Assembly (NCBI GenBank): GCA_965200805.1
Contig: OZ241384.1
Coordinates: 2,108,001 to 2,172,000, forward strand
Length of the DNA stretch: 64,000 bases
Reading direction: 5' to 3'
DNA from: MPNP01 sp026709725
GTDB taxonomy: Bacteria; Pseudomonadota; Alphaproteobacteria; Rhodobacterales; Rhodobacteraceae
The notes under the pieces were generated by a model, which saw nothing but the letters and a program-made list of their open reading frames with translations, had not been told where the DNA came from and searched no databases. This document shows positions 1 through 10,207 of this stretch, in pieces (within the stretch, counting starts at the first letter, position 1; the number at the start of each line of letters is the position of its first letter). The position numbers and the translations under genes were made by a program.

Positions 1-465
1 GCCGAGGCAGAAACATTCTCGGAAGATGAAAAGAAGAAAGCAGAAGGTAGTGCAAAGAGTCCGCAGGCTCAACGCGGGTATGTTCATGTCCCTGCGGGCA
101 AAACCCATGGCGGTGTTATTGCACGTGGTCCCATAGTGCGTACAGTTACTGTCAATCTGATCGCGCTTCGACGGCTTCAGGGCGACGATTCTGATAAGTT
201 GCGCCGCTACATATTGGGCCTCACGCTGGTGGCCGTGACTGCGGATATGGATGGGTTTCTACGCGCGGGATGCCTGCTGGTGCCCGACAGTGATGGACCA
301 GCGCAATGGGAGATGGTTGCGCGTGACGGTACTCGGAGTCCGATAAATTTGACGCAGGAAGCGGCGGTCAACTTTGCCCAAGACAGGGCGCAGGAATTTG
401 GTGTGGCCCCGCAACGGACCGTCAACTTTGACAAGGAGATGGCCAGAAAAGATATTAAGGCCTGA
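1..465 (+). CDS. csb1: Csb1 (Cas7-type) subunit of type I-G CRISPR effector, C-terminal part
   Basis: The frame is open from the first base of the window, so the gene starts upstream and only the last 154 codons are visible. Csb1 (GSU0053 family) is the Cas7-like backbone protein of the type I-G (old I-U) Cascade complex and would polymerise along the crRNA. The visible part has a charged linker (residues about 8-20) followed by the segment RTVTVNLIALRRL. The assignment rests mainly on context: the stop lies 3 bases before csb2, in the canonical order csb1-csb2-cas4/1-cas2. The stop overlaps the ribosome-binding region of csb2, so the two are probably translated together. Confidence 0.82.
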   Translation, partial: AEAETFSEDEKKKAEGSAKSPQAQRGYVHVPAGKTHGGVIARGPIVRTVTVNLIALRRLQGDDSDKLRRYILGLTLVAVTADMDGFLRAGCLLVPDSDGPAQWEMVARDGTRSPINLTQEAAVNFAQDRAQEFGVAPQRTVNFDKEMARKDIKA

Positions 466-468
466 GGG

Positions 469-2604
469 ATGTCAGCAAGCCTTGCCATTACGGTGTATTT
501 TCTTGATGGTCGTTACCATGGGGCAGGAATGTGGCCCCCCGAGCCCGCACGACTGTTTCAGGCCTTTGTTGCCGGTGCGGCGCGGGGTGAATCTTTGCCG
601 CCTCCTGCGAAAGAGGCGCTCCTGTGGCTTGAGAAACAAAGCGCACCGGTAATTGCAGCCCCTCCAGCCCGCCGGGCAAAAGCTGTGAAGCGATGGGTAC
701 CAAACAATGATGTAGATGCAGTGTTGTGCAGGCGTGCTGACGGATATGCTGAATCTGTGGCTTTGGTGCGAACAGCTAAGGAAGATCGGCCGTGGATATT
801 CAACCCCGCGGAGCCGCTCTTGTATGTTTGGGATACCCAAAGTGATCCTCCAGAGAGCTTATTTTCAGTGGTGGAAGGATTATACCGTCTTGGACACGGA
901 ATTGACCCGGCTTTCGCGTCTGTGGAATGTCTGCAACCGGAGGAAAGCATTTCGCTGCTCAACGCGTATCCCGGCGTGCTGTACCGCCCTGGTCCGGGTT
1001 TGGGTAGTGCCGTTCCCTCCAGCGGAACGCTCTCCAGCCTCGAAGGGCGGCACAAGGCTTTCGGTAGTCGGTTCAAATCAGATAAAAATGCTTTAGCATT
1101 CCGCCAGCCGCCTAAACCGCGCGTTTCGTCTGTTTCCTACAATCCTGCTCCGCGTCGATTGCTGTACCAGATTCGATCCTTGGATCCCAATGACAATGGC
1201 GGTTTTAGACCCATTCCGCTGACCCGGGCGGCAATGCTTGTAGATTCATTACTCCAACAGACGGCGGGTCGGCTTGCACAGGTTTTGCCGGAACATCAGG
1301 GGCCGATTGAGCAGCTTCTGCTTGGCAAGGGCAGGGTGCGCCCCAAATCGCACATGAGGGTTCGCGTAATTCCGCTTCCTTCCTCAGGTCACCCGGAGGT
1401 GGACCCTTCAATCCGGCGCGTTTTGGTGGATATTCCGTCAGTCTGCCCAATCGCTGCGGATGATATCGACTGGGCTTTTGCAAGACTGCGCCCTCAGGGT
1501 CCAGTGACTTTGGGGTTGCTTGATTGGCAGCTTGAGCGCTTTGAAGGTCGTGACACGGTGGCAGAATATCTGACAGGCATGTCGCGAATCTGGCGGACGC
1601 TCACACCTGTTGTGCTTCCAGAGCACCGACGCGGTCGGACAGGTGCCGAAAGGCGCAGTGTCATCGAGGCATATGCCCATCAGGCTCGACAGGCCCTGCG
1701 TCACGCGGAGGTGCGCCAAAAGCCGACGGAAATCCGCGTCCAGCTGGAGCCATTCCAGCGACATGCCTCGCGTGCGGATCAGTTCGACGTTCCAGTGCGC
1801 AATGCTGGCGGTCCGGTCTCCACCAAGCGTCTGATGCATATGGAAATTCGGTTTTGTGAACTGGTCGAGGGTCCGCTGCTGATCGGAGACGGTCGTTTTC
1901 GTGGCCTGGGCTTGTTCGAGCCTGTGCGGGACTGCCCGGGCACATGGCTGTTTTTTATATCGGGGTCGGCATCGATTGCACCCGAGGTCCTTGCCCGTGC
2001 TGCCCGGCGGGCGGTCATGTCGCGCGTTGCTTCGGAGATGCACACCAAGGGTAGGGATGGTTTACCCGCGTTCTTTACAGGACATGAGACTGATGGTTCA
2101 CCATCTCGTCGTGGCAAGCGCGTTCATATCGGGTTTCTGGTTGATCCCGAATCTCGTCATCTATTGATTGCAACACCACACGCGCTGAACCATACCAAGC
2201 CAACAACGGAACAGACCAAATATGCCCGTATCCTCAACAGGGCCGTGTCGAAGATGGAGCATGTCGTTGCTGGGAGGCATGGTGCTTTTGACCTCTCAAG
2301 AATGCCACTTGATGACTCTCCCCTGATGCGTCCCAGTAAGATTTGGGAGAGTGCCACCGACTACCGACCCAATCGTTATGGCAAGGGCGACCCAATCGTT
2401 TGGATTCCGGACGATGTGTGTCGTGCTTGTATATGCCAAGAGTTGCCGTTGCCCAGCGATATTGATGTACTTCGTATATTCGAGGGGCCTCGCGGCGGCA
2501 TAAGTGCGCGTCTTCGCCTTGTTTTTTCTCGGCAACTGAAAGGCCCGCTTTCCCTTGGTCGCACGGCCATGTGTGGCGGCGGTACCTTCAGGGCACTGAG
2601 CTGA
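469..2604 (+). CDS. csb2: Csb2 (Cas5-Cas6 type) subunit of type I-G CRISPR effector
   Basis: 711-residue protein of the Csb2/GSU0054 family. In type I-G systems Csb2 combines a Cas5-like part with a C-terminal Cas6-like part and is expected to process pre-crRNA and hold the crRNA ends. The N-terminus (ITVYFLDGRYHGAGMWPPEP) is the typical Csb2 opening with a RAMP beta strand. The C-terminus has a glycine-rich loop, GPLSLGRTAMCGGG, near residues 690-705, as in Cas6-like RAMP domains. It starts with ATG after a GAGG sequence that overlaps the csb1 stop. The catalytic residue for repeat cleavage cannot be named from sequence alone. The length is on the long side for the family. Confidence 0.9.
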   Translation: MSASLAITVYFLDGRYHGAGMWPPEPARLFQAFVAGAARGESLPPPAKEALLWLEKQSAPVIAAPPARRAKAVKRWVPNNDVDAVLCRRADGYAESVALVRTAKEDRPWIFNPAEPLLYVWDTQSDPPESLFSVVEGLYRLGHGIDPAFASVECLQPEESISLLNAYPGVLYRPGPGLGSAVPSSGTLSSLEGRHKAFGSRFKSDKNALAFRQPPKPRVSSVSYNPAPRRLLYQIRSLDPNDNGGFRPIPLTRAAMLVDSLLQQTAGRLAQVLPEHQGPIEQLLLGKGRVRPKSHMRVRVIPLPSSGHPEVDPSIRRVLVDIPSVCPIAADDIDWAFARLRPQGPVTLGLLDWQLERFEGRDTVAEYLTGMSRIWRTLTPVVLPEHRRGRTGAERRSVIEAYAHQARQALRHAEVRQKPTEIRVQLEPFQRHASRADQFDVPVRNAGGPVSTKRLMHMEIRFCELVEGPLLIGDGRFRGLGLFEPVRDCPGTWLFFISGSASIAPEVLARAARRAVMSRVASEMHTKGRDGLPAFFTGHETDGSPSRRGKRVHIGFLVDPESRHLLIATPHALNHTKPTTEQTKYARILNRAVSKMEHVVAGRHGAFDLSRMPLDDSPLMRPSKIWESATDYRPNRYGKGDPIVWIPDDVCRACICQELPLPSDIDVLRIFEGPRGGISARLRLVFSRQLKGPLSLGRTAMCGGGTFRALS

Positions 2605-3050
2605 AGATCAGGCGGTTCGCACACTGCAGGCGATGACTGCTACCAAACTATGTGCCCCCGTGCGGCTACGGAACATCCATGGTGCGAGCCCTGCACTGAT
2701 CTGTTTTTCTCCAGGGATAATTCTCCAGAGCCCGCTTTTCCGGGCCATCAATTTGGTGCACAGATAACCTGAAACCCAAACTTTTTTTGATCAGTCTTGC
2801 AGCGGAGACTGATGATCAGCAAGGAGTTTGCCCATCTTGCAAAATATTCCGAGATTCTTCACAAACCGAAACAGTGTTCATGGCTGAATATGGCGTGATG
2901 CGATGACTCTTGCTGGAATTCGAGCTTTATTGGGGCACCCTGAGAGTTGTTGCAATCTTAGTCTCTCGGAGTCGTGGAGATTCGCAGCACACGGCAATTG
3001 TCGGCCGGGAAATACTTGAACGTCAGATACGCACACGCCAATTTCGTACA
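2605..3050 (+). other. Non-coding gap inside the cas operon
   Basis: About 446 bases separate csb2 from the likely start of cas4-cas1, which is unusual in an otherwise tightly packed operon. No convincing protein is encoded. At about 2729-2744 there is a small hairpin (GCCCG, loop CTTTTC, CGGGC) followed by CATCAATTTGG. Its layout resembles the array repeat, which has a GGGGC-TTTT-GCCCC stem followed by a CATTGAAGC tail. A T-rich run (CTTTTTTTGATC) lies near 2783. The gap may hold a terminator and internal promoter for the adaptation genes, or a repeat-like RNA. Neither is proven. Confidence 0.4.
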
Positions 3051-4796
3051 GTGAATTACGCTTCTGATCACAGCACGCTCGCCCCACATCCGGCAACCAG
3101 CGATAACCCCCTTGTTCCGGCGCGGATGGTGAACGAATTCGTGTACTGTCCCCGTCTTGCCTATTTGATGTGGGGCCAAGCCGAATGGGCGGAAACCGAG
3201 GCAACAGTGCACGGTCGTCACATTCACAATCGTGTCGACAAAAAGAACAAACCGTTGCCTGGACCTGAAGCGGTTGCAGAAGACGGGAGTCCAATCGCAA
3301 GCCGGTCCATGATGCTCTCGTCTGAGAATCTTGGCGTGATTGCCAAGATCGATATAGCTGAAGCAAAATACGGGATTGTTACACCGATCGACTACAAGCG
3401 GGGCAAGCGCCCCCATATTGCGCACGGCGCCTATCAGCCAGAACGCATACAGGTCTGCATCCAGGCAATGCTGCTCGAGGAACACGGCTACAGTGTCAAT
3501 GAGGGTGCCATATGGTACGCTGGGAGCCGGGAGCGTGTACGAATTGTACTTGACGAAGAACTGAAATCTTCAGCACTGGAAGCAATCAAAGAAATCCGGT
3601 CGATTGTTCTGGAAGGGGTCATTCCGCCTCCATTGCAAGACAGTCCAAAATGCCCGCGCTGCGCACTTGTCACAGTTTGCCTGCCAGATGAAATTCGGTC
3701 ACTTGGTGGATCTGATCTCAAGCCGCGTCCGATTGCAATCAGTACGGATGAAGCACTACCGCTGATTGTTCAGTCGCAGAGGGCACGCATAAACAAAGAG
3801 GGCGAAACGCTTGTTGTTTCAGATGAGGAGAAGGGGGCCACCAAGGTCAGACTGAATGATATTTCAGATGTTGCAGTATTTGGTAATGTGTCCATTACAA
3901 CCCCAGCTCTGACGACATTAATGGATCGCGAAATCCCGGTCGCCTTTCACAGTCATGGTGGCTGGTTTCGTGGACTCGCCCATGGCGTTGGTCATAAGAA
4001 TGTCGAGATTCGTACGGCACAGTACCGACGCAGTTTTGACAGCTCCTATTGCTTAACATTCGCACGTGACCTCGTCGCCGCCAAAATCGTCAATCAGAGA
4101 ACAATCATTCGCAGAAACTGGCGTGGTAGCCGCGAAGACAGGGGAGATGTACTGAAAAGGTTGAAATATGACCGACAGCTGTCGGCTCATGCACCGTCAA
4201 CACAAAAGCTTCTGGGCATTGAAGGTCAGGCGGCAGCAACCTACTTTCGGGCATTTGCAGACTTGCTGCTGCCACCGGGAATCTGCGATGATACAAAACA
4301 CCAAAGCCACACCGGAGAGATCGCACCCTTCAGGTTCGAATCTCGTAATCGCCGTCCTCCAACCGATCCCGTCAACGCTATGCTGTCTTTTGCTTATGCC
4401 ATGCTGACGCGCCACCTGACGGCGGCACTCGCTACAGTAGGACTGGATCCATATCGAGGGTTCTTTCATACTTCACGCTACGGCAAGCCAGCTTTGGCAC
4501 TCGACATCATGGAACCCTTTCGTCCGATCATTGCAGATTCCGTGGTATTGACAGTGGTCAACACCGGAGAGGTGTCCGTGAGCGACTTTGTGATATCGCA
4601 TGCAGGAACTTCGTTAACCAGTGCTGGACGGCGGCGATTCATCGGAGCATTCGAGCGTCGACTTTCTCAGGAAACCACCCACCCATTATTCGGTTATCGA
4701 CTTAGCATGCGAAGGCTACTTCTTCTTCAGGCACGACTGCTATGCCGCCATCTGAATGACGAATTGCCCAGGTATCCACACTATCTTCCAAGGTGA
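3051..4796 (+). CDS. cas4-cas1: Cas4-Cas1 fusion protein
   Basis: Fusion of a Cas4 nuclease with the Cas1 integrase, the diagnostic adaptation protein of type I-G systems. The Cas4 half has the first cluster cysteine in NEFVYCPRLAYL, the RecB-type DYKRGK motif, and the C-terminal cysteine cluster CPRCALVTVC. The Cas1 half has its catalytic glutamate in LLGIEGQAAATYFRAF and the His/Asp pair in FFHTSRYGKPALALDIMEPF. Cas4 trims and orients prespacers, and Cas1 (with Cas2) inserts them at the leader end. The frame is open further upstream to 2910, but that extension looks unlike a Cas4 N-terminus. GTG at 3051 gives 581 residues, close to the family length. The start is uncertain because no strong ribosome-binding site is seen. 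Confidence 0.94.
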   Translation: MNYASDHSTLAPHPATSDNPLVPARMVNEFVYCPRLAYLMWGQAEWAETEATVHGRHIHNRVDKKNKPLPGPEAVAEDGSPIASRSMMLSSENLGVIAKIDIAEAKYGIVTPIDYKRGKRPHIAHGAYQPERIQVCIQAMLLEEHGYSVNEGAIWYAGSRERVRIVLDEELKSSALEAIKEIRSIVLEGVIPPPLQDSPKCPRCALVTVCLPDEIRSLGGSDLKPRPIAISTDEALPLIVQSQRARINKEGETLVVSDEEKGATKVRLNDISDVAVFGNVSITTPALTTLMDREIPVAFHSHGGWFRGLAHGVGHKNVEIRTAQYRRSFDSSYCLTFARDLVAAKIVNQRTIIRRNWRGSREDRGDVLKRLKYDRQLSAHAPSTQKLLGIEGQAAATYFRAFADLLLPPGICDDTKHQSHTGEIAPFRFESRNRRPPTDPVNAMLSFAYAMLTRHLTAALATVGLDPYRGFFHTSRYGKPALALDIMEPFRPIIADSVVLTVVNTGEVSVSDFVISHAGTSLTSAGRRRFIGAFERRLSQETTHPLFGYRLSMRRLLLLQARLLCRHLNDELPRYPHYLPR

Positions 4797-4805
4797 TACG
4801 TGGTC

Positions 4806-5099
4806 ATGAACAGGGAGCGGATTTATATTGTTGCATATGACATATCTGACAAAAAGCGCTGGAGAAGAATCTTCAGGACAATGCAGGGATTTGGAGAATG
4901 GCTCCAGCTATCAGTCTTTCAATGCCGCCTTTCACTCCGTCGCCGGACCGAACTCGAAATTGAATTGAAGAAAGTTGTGAAGGTTGGAGAGGATCATGTG
5001 CTGATTATTGACATTGGGCACGCAGATAGATCTGATGTTTCCATAACAAGCATTGGCAACAAGATCACCGCGATCAAGCGAGAGCCGGTCATTATATGA
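4806..5099 (+). CDS. cas2: Cas2
   Basis: 97-residue Cas2 with the ferredoxin-like opening MNRERIYIVAYDISDKKRWRR, where the aspartate after the first beta strand is the conserved metal ligand or structural residue. It forms the central dimer of the Cas1-Cas2 spacer integration complex. The ATG lies 9 bases after the cas4-cas1 stop. A GTG two codons earlier is also possible. It is the last cas gene and is followed directly by the leader and array. Confidence 0.92.
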   Translation: MNRERIYIVAYDISDKKRWRRIFRTMQGFGEWLQLSVFQCRLSLRRRTELEIELKKVVKVGEDHVLIIDIGHADRSDVSITSIGNKITAIKREPVII

Positions 5100-5363
5100 G
5101 GTGTCTGCCACCCTGGTTGATGTCCATAGGGTGATGCCGCTAGGATACCCACTGTTCGGGTTCTGCCGATGCAGTTCGAGTGGCACGATGATGCAAAAAA
5201 CACGGGAGCCACTCGAAATGATGAAACCAATTAATATTTAGTGATATATCAGAAATTCTCGGATTTATGAAGCAAGGAATATTCCGACCGAAATGTCATA
5301 ATGCCACACCGCTCGAAATCAATTATTATGTTGTTTATTTTGCATACGGTTATATTTCCATGG
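5100..5363 (+). promoter_or_regulatory. CRISPR leader
   Basis: The 264 bases between cas2 and the first repeat become strongly AT-rich over the last 130 bases, unlike the GC-rich surroundings. This is typical of a leader that carries the array promoter and the Cas1-Cas2 docking site. TTGTTT (5331-5336) and TATATT (5351-5356) could act as -35 and -10 boxes, but the 14-base spacing is short. The position, upstream of the perfect repeats and opposite the degenerate last repeat, fixes this as the leader end. Confidence 0.7.
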
Positions 5364-8300
5364 GTATATCCGGGGCTTTTGCCCCGGCCTCATTGAAGCA
5401 TATCTAGCACTCAATCAATGACCTCAATATAGTCACGTATATCCGGGGCTTTTGCCCCGGCCTCATTGAAGCAATTTAGATTTAGCCGAATTTAGCCGAA
5501 TTTAGCCGGAGTATATCCGGGGCTTTTGCCCCGGCCTCATTGAAGCCGTTAAACAGGATTTCATCAATCACATCCTGTAGATGTATATCCGGGGCTTTTG
5601 CCCCGGCCTCATTGAAGCATATGACCGACAAAACCCGGCGCGTCTACAATTGGTAGTATATCCGGGGCTTTTGCCCCGGCCTCATTGAAGCTCGAGGTGA
5701 CGGGTCCGGAGTCCGCGATCATCCGCCAGGTATATCCGGGGCTTTTGCCCCGGCCTCATTGAAGCCGATGGACACCCATCCGGCGGGCGATCACCGCGAT
5801 GGTATATCCGGGGCTTTTGCCCCGGCCTCATTGAAGCATACAGGATTCCGTCGGGGATTCAATTCGCTGGCAGGTATATCCGGGGCTTTTGCCCCGGCCT
5901 CATTGAAGCCACTTATCCTGTTGGTGACGATACGCCGGAGACACGGTATATCCGGGGCTTTTGCCCCGGCCTCATTGAAGCAAGTCATGATGAGCGGCGG
6001 TGAGCGGCGCACGCTCTGTATATCCGGGGCTTTTGCCCCGGCCTCATTGAAGCGGCGAGACGAATTCGCTTCGCGTGCCGTGCCGCATAGTATATCCGGG
6101 GCTTTTGCCCCGGCCTCATTGAAGCGTCGGGTGTAGCGAGGTACGGTGTGGCGGGGTATGGTGGTATATCCGGGGCTTTTGCCCCGGCCTCATTGAAGCA
6201 TCGCCATCATGACCTCGGCGGTTGGATACCGCCCCGTATATCCGGGGCTTTTGCCCCGGCCTCATTGAAGCCAGGCGAAATCCGGGTGCTGAACGACTGA
6301 ATCTTCGCCGCGTATATCCGGGGCTTTTGCCCCGGCCTCATTGAAGCATCTAGCAATCAACATGACCCCTATAATAGTCATTGTATATCCGGGGCTTTTG
6401 CCCCGGCCTCATTGAAGCCATCGTGAATGCGATCATTTGATCCGCCGCCAGCGCGAGTATATCCGGGGCTTTTGCCCCGGCCTCATTGAAGCCTGCGAGC
6501 GTATACTACTTGATGATATAAGTGTAAATAGTATATCCGGGGCTTTTGCCCCGGCCTCATTGAAGCAAAATAATTCGGATTTGCGGTTGCAATCTCTGAT
6601 TCGGGTATATCCGGGGCTTTTGCCCCGGCCTCATTGAAGCTCAATGAATGTTCGCATTAAGTGACGGGTTTGTCACGCTGTATATCCGGGGCTTTTGCCC
6701 CGGCCTCATTGAAGCATTGTTTCTCCTTTCAAGCATGAAAAGGACGGGGCCGGTATATCCGGGGCTTTTGCCCCGGCCTCATTGAAGCTCCCTTTCTCCT
6801 CGGCTACGACCTCGTGCATCCTGGTATATCCGGGGCTTTTGCCCCGGCCTCATTGAAGCTCCCGACCAGGGCGGCCGGTCAATCGTGAGGGAATGTATAT
6901 CCGGGGCTTTTGCCCCGGCCTCATTGAAGCTCGTGTACGGCGTAGTCTCATTTTTTGACTCCTTTGCTGTATATCCGGGGCTTTTGCCCCGGCCTCATTG
7001 AAGCAGGAAATGGATTTCGAAGTGGCTGTGCCGGGCTATCGGCGTATATCCGGGGCTTTTGCCCCGGCCTCATTGAAGCGGCGACTTGCAGGCTGTGCGT
7101 GATCAGGCGGCGCGGTATATCCGGGGCTTTTGCCCCGGCCTCATTGAAGCGACTCTCCCGATGCTGTCGGGCCTCAAAATCTGCACCGTATATCCGGGGC
7201 TTTTGCCCCGGCCTCATTGAAGCCTCCCCGAGGCGGGCGACGGCATTGATCCTGTCGGCGTATATCCGGGGCTTTTGCCCCGGCCTCATTGAAGCAAGCT
7301 GTCGAAAAGCGCGGCATTGTCGGCGGTGATGCCGGGTATATCCGGGGCTTTTGCCCCGGCCTCATTGAAGCTGCCAGCCAACGCTGCAAGTGGCGATTGT
7401 GTATGATGTATATCCGGGGCTTTTGCCCCGGCCTCATTGAAGCCGAGTGGGCGCCGTCGAATCAGGCGGACGCCAAGGCGTATATCCGGGGCTTTTGCCC
7501 CGGCCTCATTGAAGCTACACGCGGCGGGGTTGGGTTTCCGTGTGTTCCATTGTATATCCGGGGCTTTTGCCCCGGCCTCATTGAAGCGCCAGGCCTCACG
7601 GCCCACATCACCGCACTCTGCGGGGTATATCCGGGGCTTTTGCCCCGGCCTCATTGAAGCTAGGTGATGTTCGCGCCGGAGCCGAGGATGCCGACCGTAT
7701 ATCCGGGGCTTTTGCCCCGGCCTCATTGAAGCGGGTCGAGCTGATCCATGTCGGCGGGGGGCGGGGCGTATATCCGGGGCTTTTGCCCCGGCCTCATTGA
7801 AGCCTCCTCTCATGCTGGATTCTGCGTCGTCTCCGGACAGTATATCCGGGGCTTTTGCCCCGGCCTCATTGAAGCGCGCATTATCGATGGCCAAACGGCG
7901 CGGCTTATCATGGTATATCCGGGGCTTTTGCCCCGGCCTCATTGAAGCATGATTTCGAGTCGAGTGGCAGGGCATCTTTTCGTGGTATATCCGGGGCTTT
8001 TGCCCCGGCCTCATTGAAGCAGCCGATGACGGATGAGCGGGTTTCCGACCTTCTTGCCCGTATATCCGGGGCTTTTACCCCGGCCTCATTGAAGCGGTTC
8101 AATCACAGGGCCTTCATCCGTGCCAATGCACTGTATATCCGGGGCTTTTGCCCCGGCCTCATTGAAGCGTCAAGCGCCAGTGGACGATCCGGGCCGGCCT
8201 CCGGGTATATCCGGGGCTTTTGCCCCGGCCTCATTGAAGCGTGACGAGCTGATTTATCGGCACGATTTGTAATCGTCGTATATCCGGGGCTTTTGCCCCG

Positions 8301-10200
8301 GCCTCATTGAAGCATATCTAGCACTCAATCAATGACCCTCATAATAGTCGTATATCCGGGGCTTTTGCCCCGGCCTCATTGAAGCAAAGGGGACATCGCC
8401 ATGAATCCACTTGACTTGATGTATATCCGGGGCTTTTGCCCCGGCCTCATTGAAGCCGCATGTCTGCTGGCCGATGACCCGCGCCGTCACCTGTATATCC
8501 GGGGCTTTTGCCCCGGCCTCATTGAAGCCGCCGCATGAGCTGGATGGCCTCTTCGATATTGACGTATATCCGGGGCTTTTGCCCCGGCCTCATTGAAGCC
8601 CGCGATTCAAGGGGAAGGGGCGGTTCAGAACGCTGTATATCCGGGGCTTTTGCCCCGGCCTCATTGAAGCGAAGGCGAGTATGTGGATGGTGTGCGACAA
8701 GGGCATTGTATATCCGGGGCTTTTGCCCCGGCCTCATTGAAGCATGTGTATAATGTAGTGATTGAATTCGGGATTTAAAGTATATCCGGGGCTTTTGCCC
8801 CGGCCTCATTGAAGCAGCCGCCTTGTGGTCATCAGGAAAAACGTGTTTCCGGTGTATATCCGGGGCTTTTGCCCCGGCCTCATTGAAGCCAGAAGTAAAC
8901 CCCTATTTAGAAAAAAAGCGCGTGGTATATCCGGGGCTTTTGCCCCGGCCTCATTGAAGCAATTTAGATTTAGCCAGATTTAGCCAGATTTAGCAGAGTA
9001 TATCCGGGGCTTTTGCCCCGGCCTCATTGAAGCAAATTCCAGAATCAACTCCTATATATATACGCATGAAGGGTATATCCGGGGCTTTTGCCCCGGCCTC
9101 ATTGAAGCCACCCGAGGCTGGAGATCAGGAGCAGGCAGGGTTGGAGTATATCCGGGGCTTTTGCCCCGGCCTCATTGAAGCTATGCTTGCGGCGGATGGC
9201 CGTGTGCGGATGCATCGTATATCCGGGGCTTTTGCCCCGGCCTCATTGAAGCACTCCTTTCAGTGTGATTGCCGGCCCTGCGAATCAGCGTATATCCGGG
9301 GCTTTTGCCCCGGCCTCATTGAAGCGGGTTGCCGACCCGACGACTGGAGCGACGAAAATGGTATATCCGGGGCTTTTGCCCCGGCCTCATTGAAGCCGAA
9401 CACAACTCGAATTTCCAAGACCAAATCGCGCCGTATATCCGGGGCTTTTGCCCCGGCCTCATTGAAGCGGGTTGCCGACCCGACGACTGGAGCGACGAAA
9501 ATGGTATATCCGGGGCTTTTGCCCCGGCCTCATTGAAGCCGAACACAACTCGAATTTCCAAGACCAAATCGCGCCGTATATCCGGGGCTTTTGCCCCGGC
9601 CTCATTGAAGCGACCTCTTTCCCGTTGATGGTGATCTTATACATTTCGCCGTATATCCGGGGCTTTTGCCCCGGCCTCATTGAAGCTCCAACACCTTTTC
9701 AACATCCTTCTCCACATCTTTCGCGAGTATATCCGGGGCTTTTGCCCCGGCCTCATTGAAGCCTGGTCAATGCCGGTCTCGCCGCCGCCGCGAGCCTGGT
9801 ATATCCGGGGCTTTTGCCCCGGCCTCATTGAAGCCATCGAGGCCTAAGAGACTCACATGACCGTCCGCAGTATATCCGGGGCTTTTGCCCCGGCCTCATT
9901 GAAGCCGCCAGCGTGCAGGCGACGTAATCCTCGGGCCTCACTGGTATATCCGGGGCTTTTGCCCCGGCCTCATTGAAGCCGCAGGACCCTGACGGAGGCG
10001 GCGGCCTCCTGCTCGATGTATATCCGGGGCTTTTGCCCCGGCCTCATTGAAGCGCCGCAAGCATCACTCTCCCCAGATCGTGACCGCCTGGTATATCCGG
10101 GGCTTTTGCCCCGGCCTCATTGAAGCTGCGATTGCCCTTTCCCGCTCCTCCGCCTGCTCAGCGGTATATCCGGGGCTTTTGCCCCGGCCTCACTGAATGC
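5364..10200 (+). CRISPR. Type I-G CRISPR array, 67 repeats and 66 spacers
   Basis: Direct repeats of 36 bases start with GTATATCCGGGGC and end with CCTCATTGAAGC. They contain a perfect hairpin (CCGGGGC, loop TTTT, GCCCCGG), the likely Cas6-type cleavage fold. I count 67 repeats with spacers of roughly 34-38 bases. Nearly all repeats are identical. Repeat 38 (8060-8095) has G to A at 8077, and the last repeat (10164-10200) is degenerate at its 3' end (CACTGAATGC), which marks the leader-distal end. The ATTGAAGC 3' end is the usual 5' handle of mature crRNAs and agrees with plus-strand transcription from the leader. Spacers are listed by number from the leader. Several are related to each other. 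Confidence 0.99.
9326..9611 (+). repeat. Tandem duplication of a two-spacer block in the array
   Basis: Spacers 55 and 56 (9326-9360 and 9397-9432) are repeated exactly as spacers 57 and 58 (9469-9503 and 9540-9575). The 143-base unit at 9326-9468 is followed by an identical 143-base unit at 9469-9611. This is what unequal recombination or slippage between repeats produces. It lies in the old, leader-distal third of the array. Confidence 0.97.
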
Positions 10201-10207
10201 TCGCTCG

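Noticed and set aside
4325..4345. AGGTTCGAATCTC, like a tRNA T-loop
   Set aside because: It lies inside the Cas1 part of cas4-cas1, and no acceptor or anticodon arms could be folded around it.
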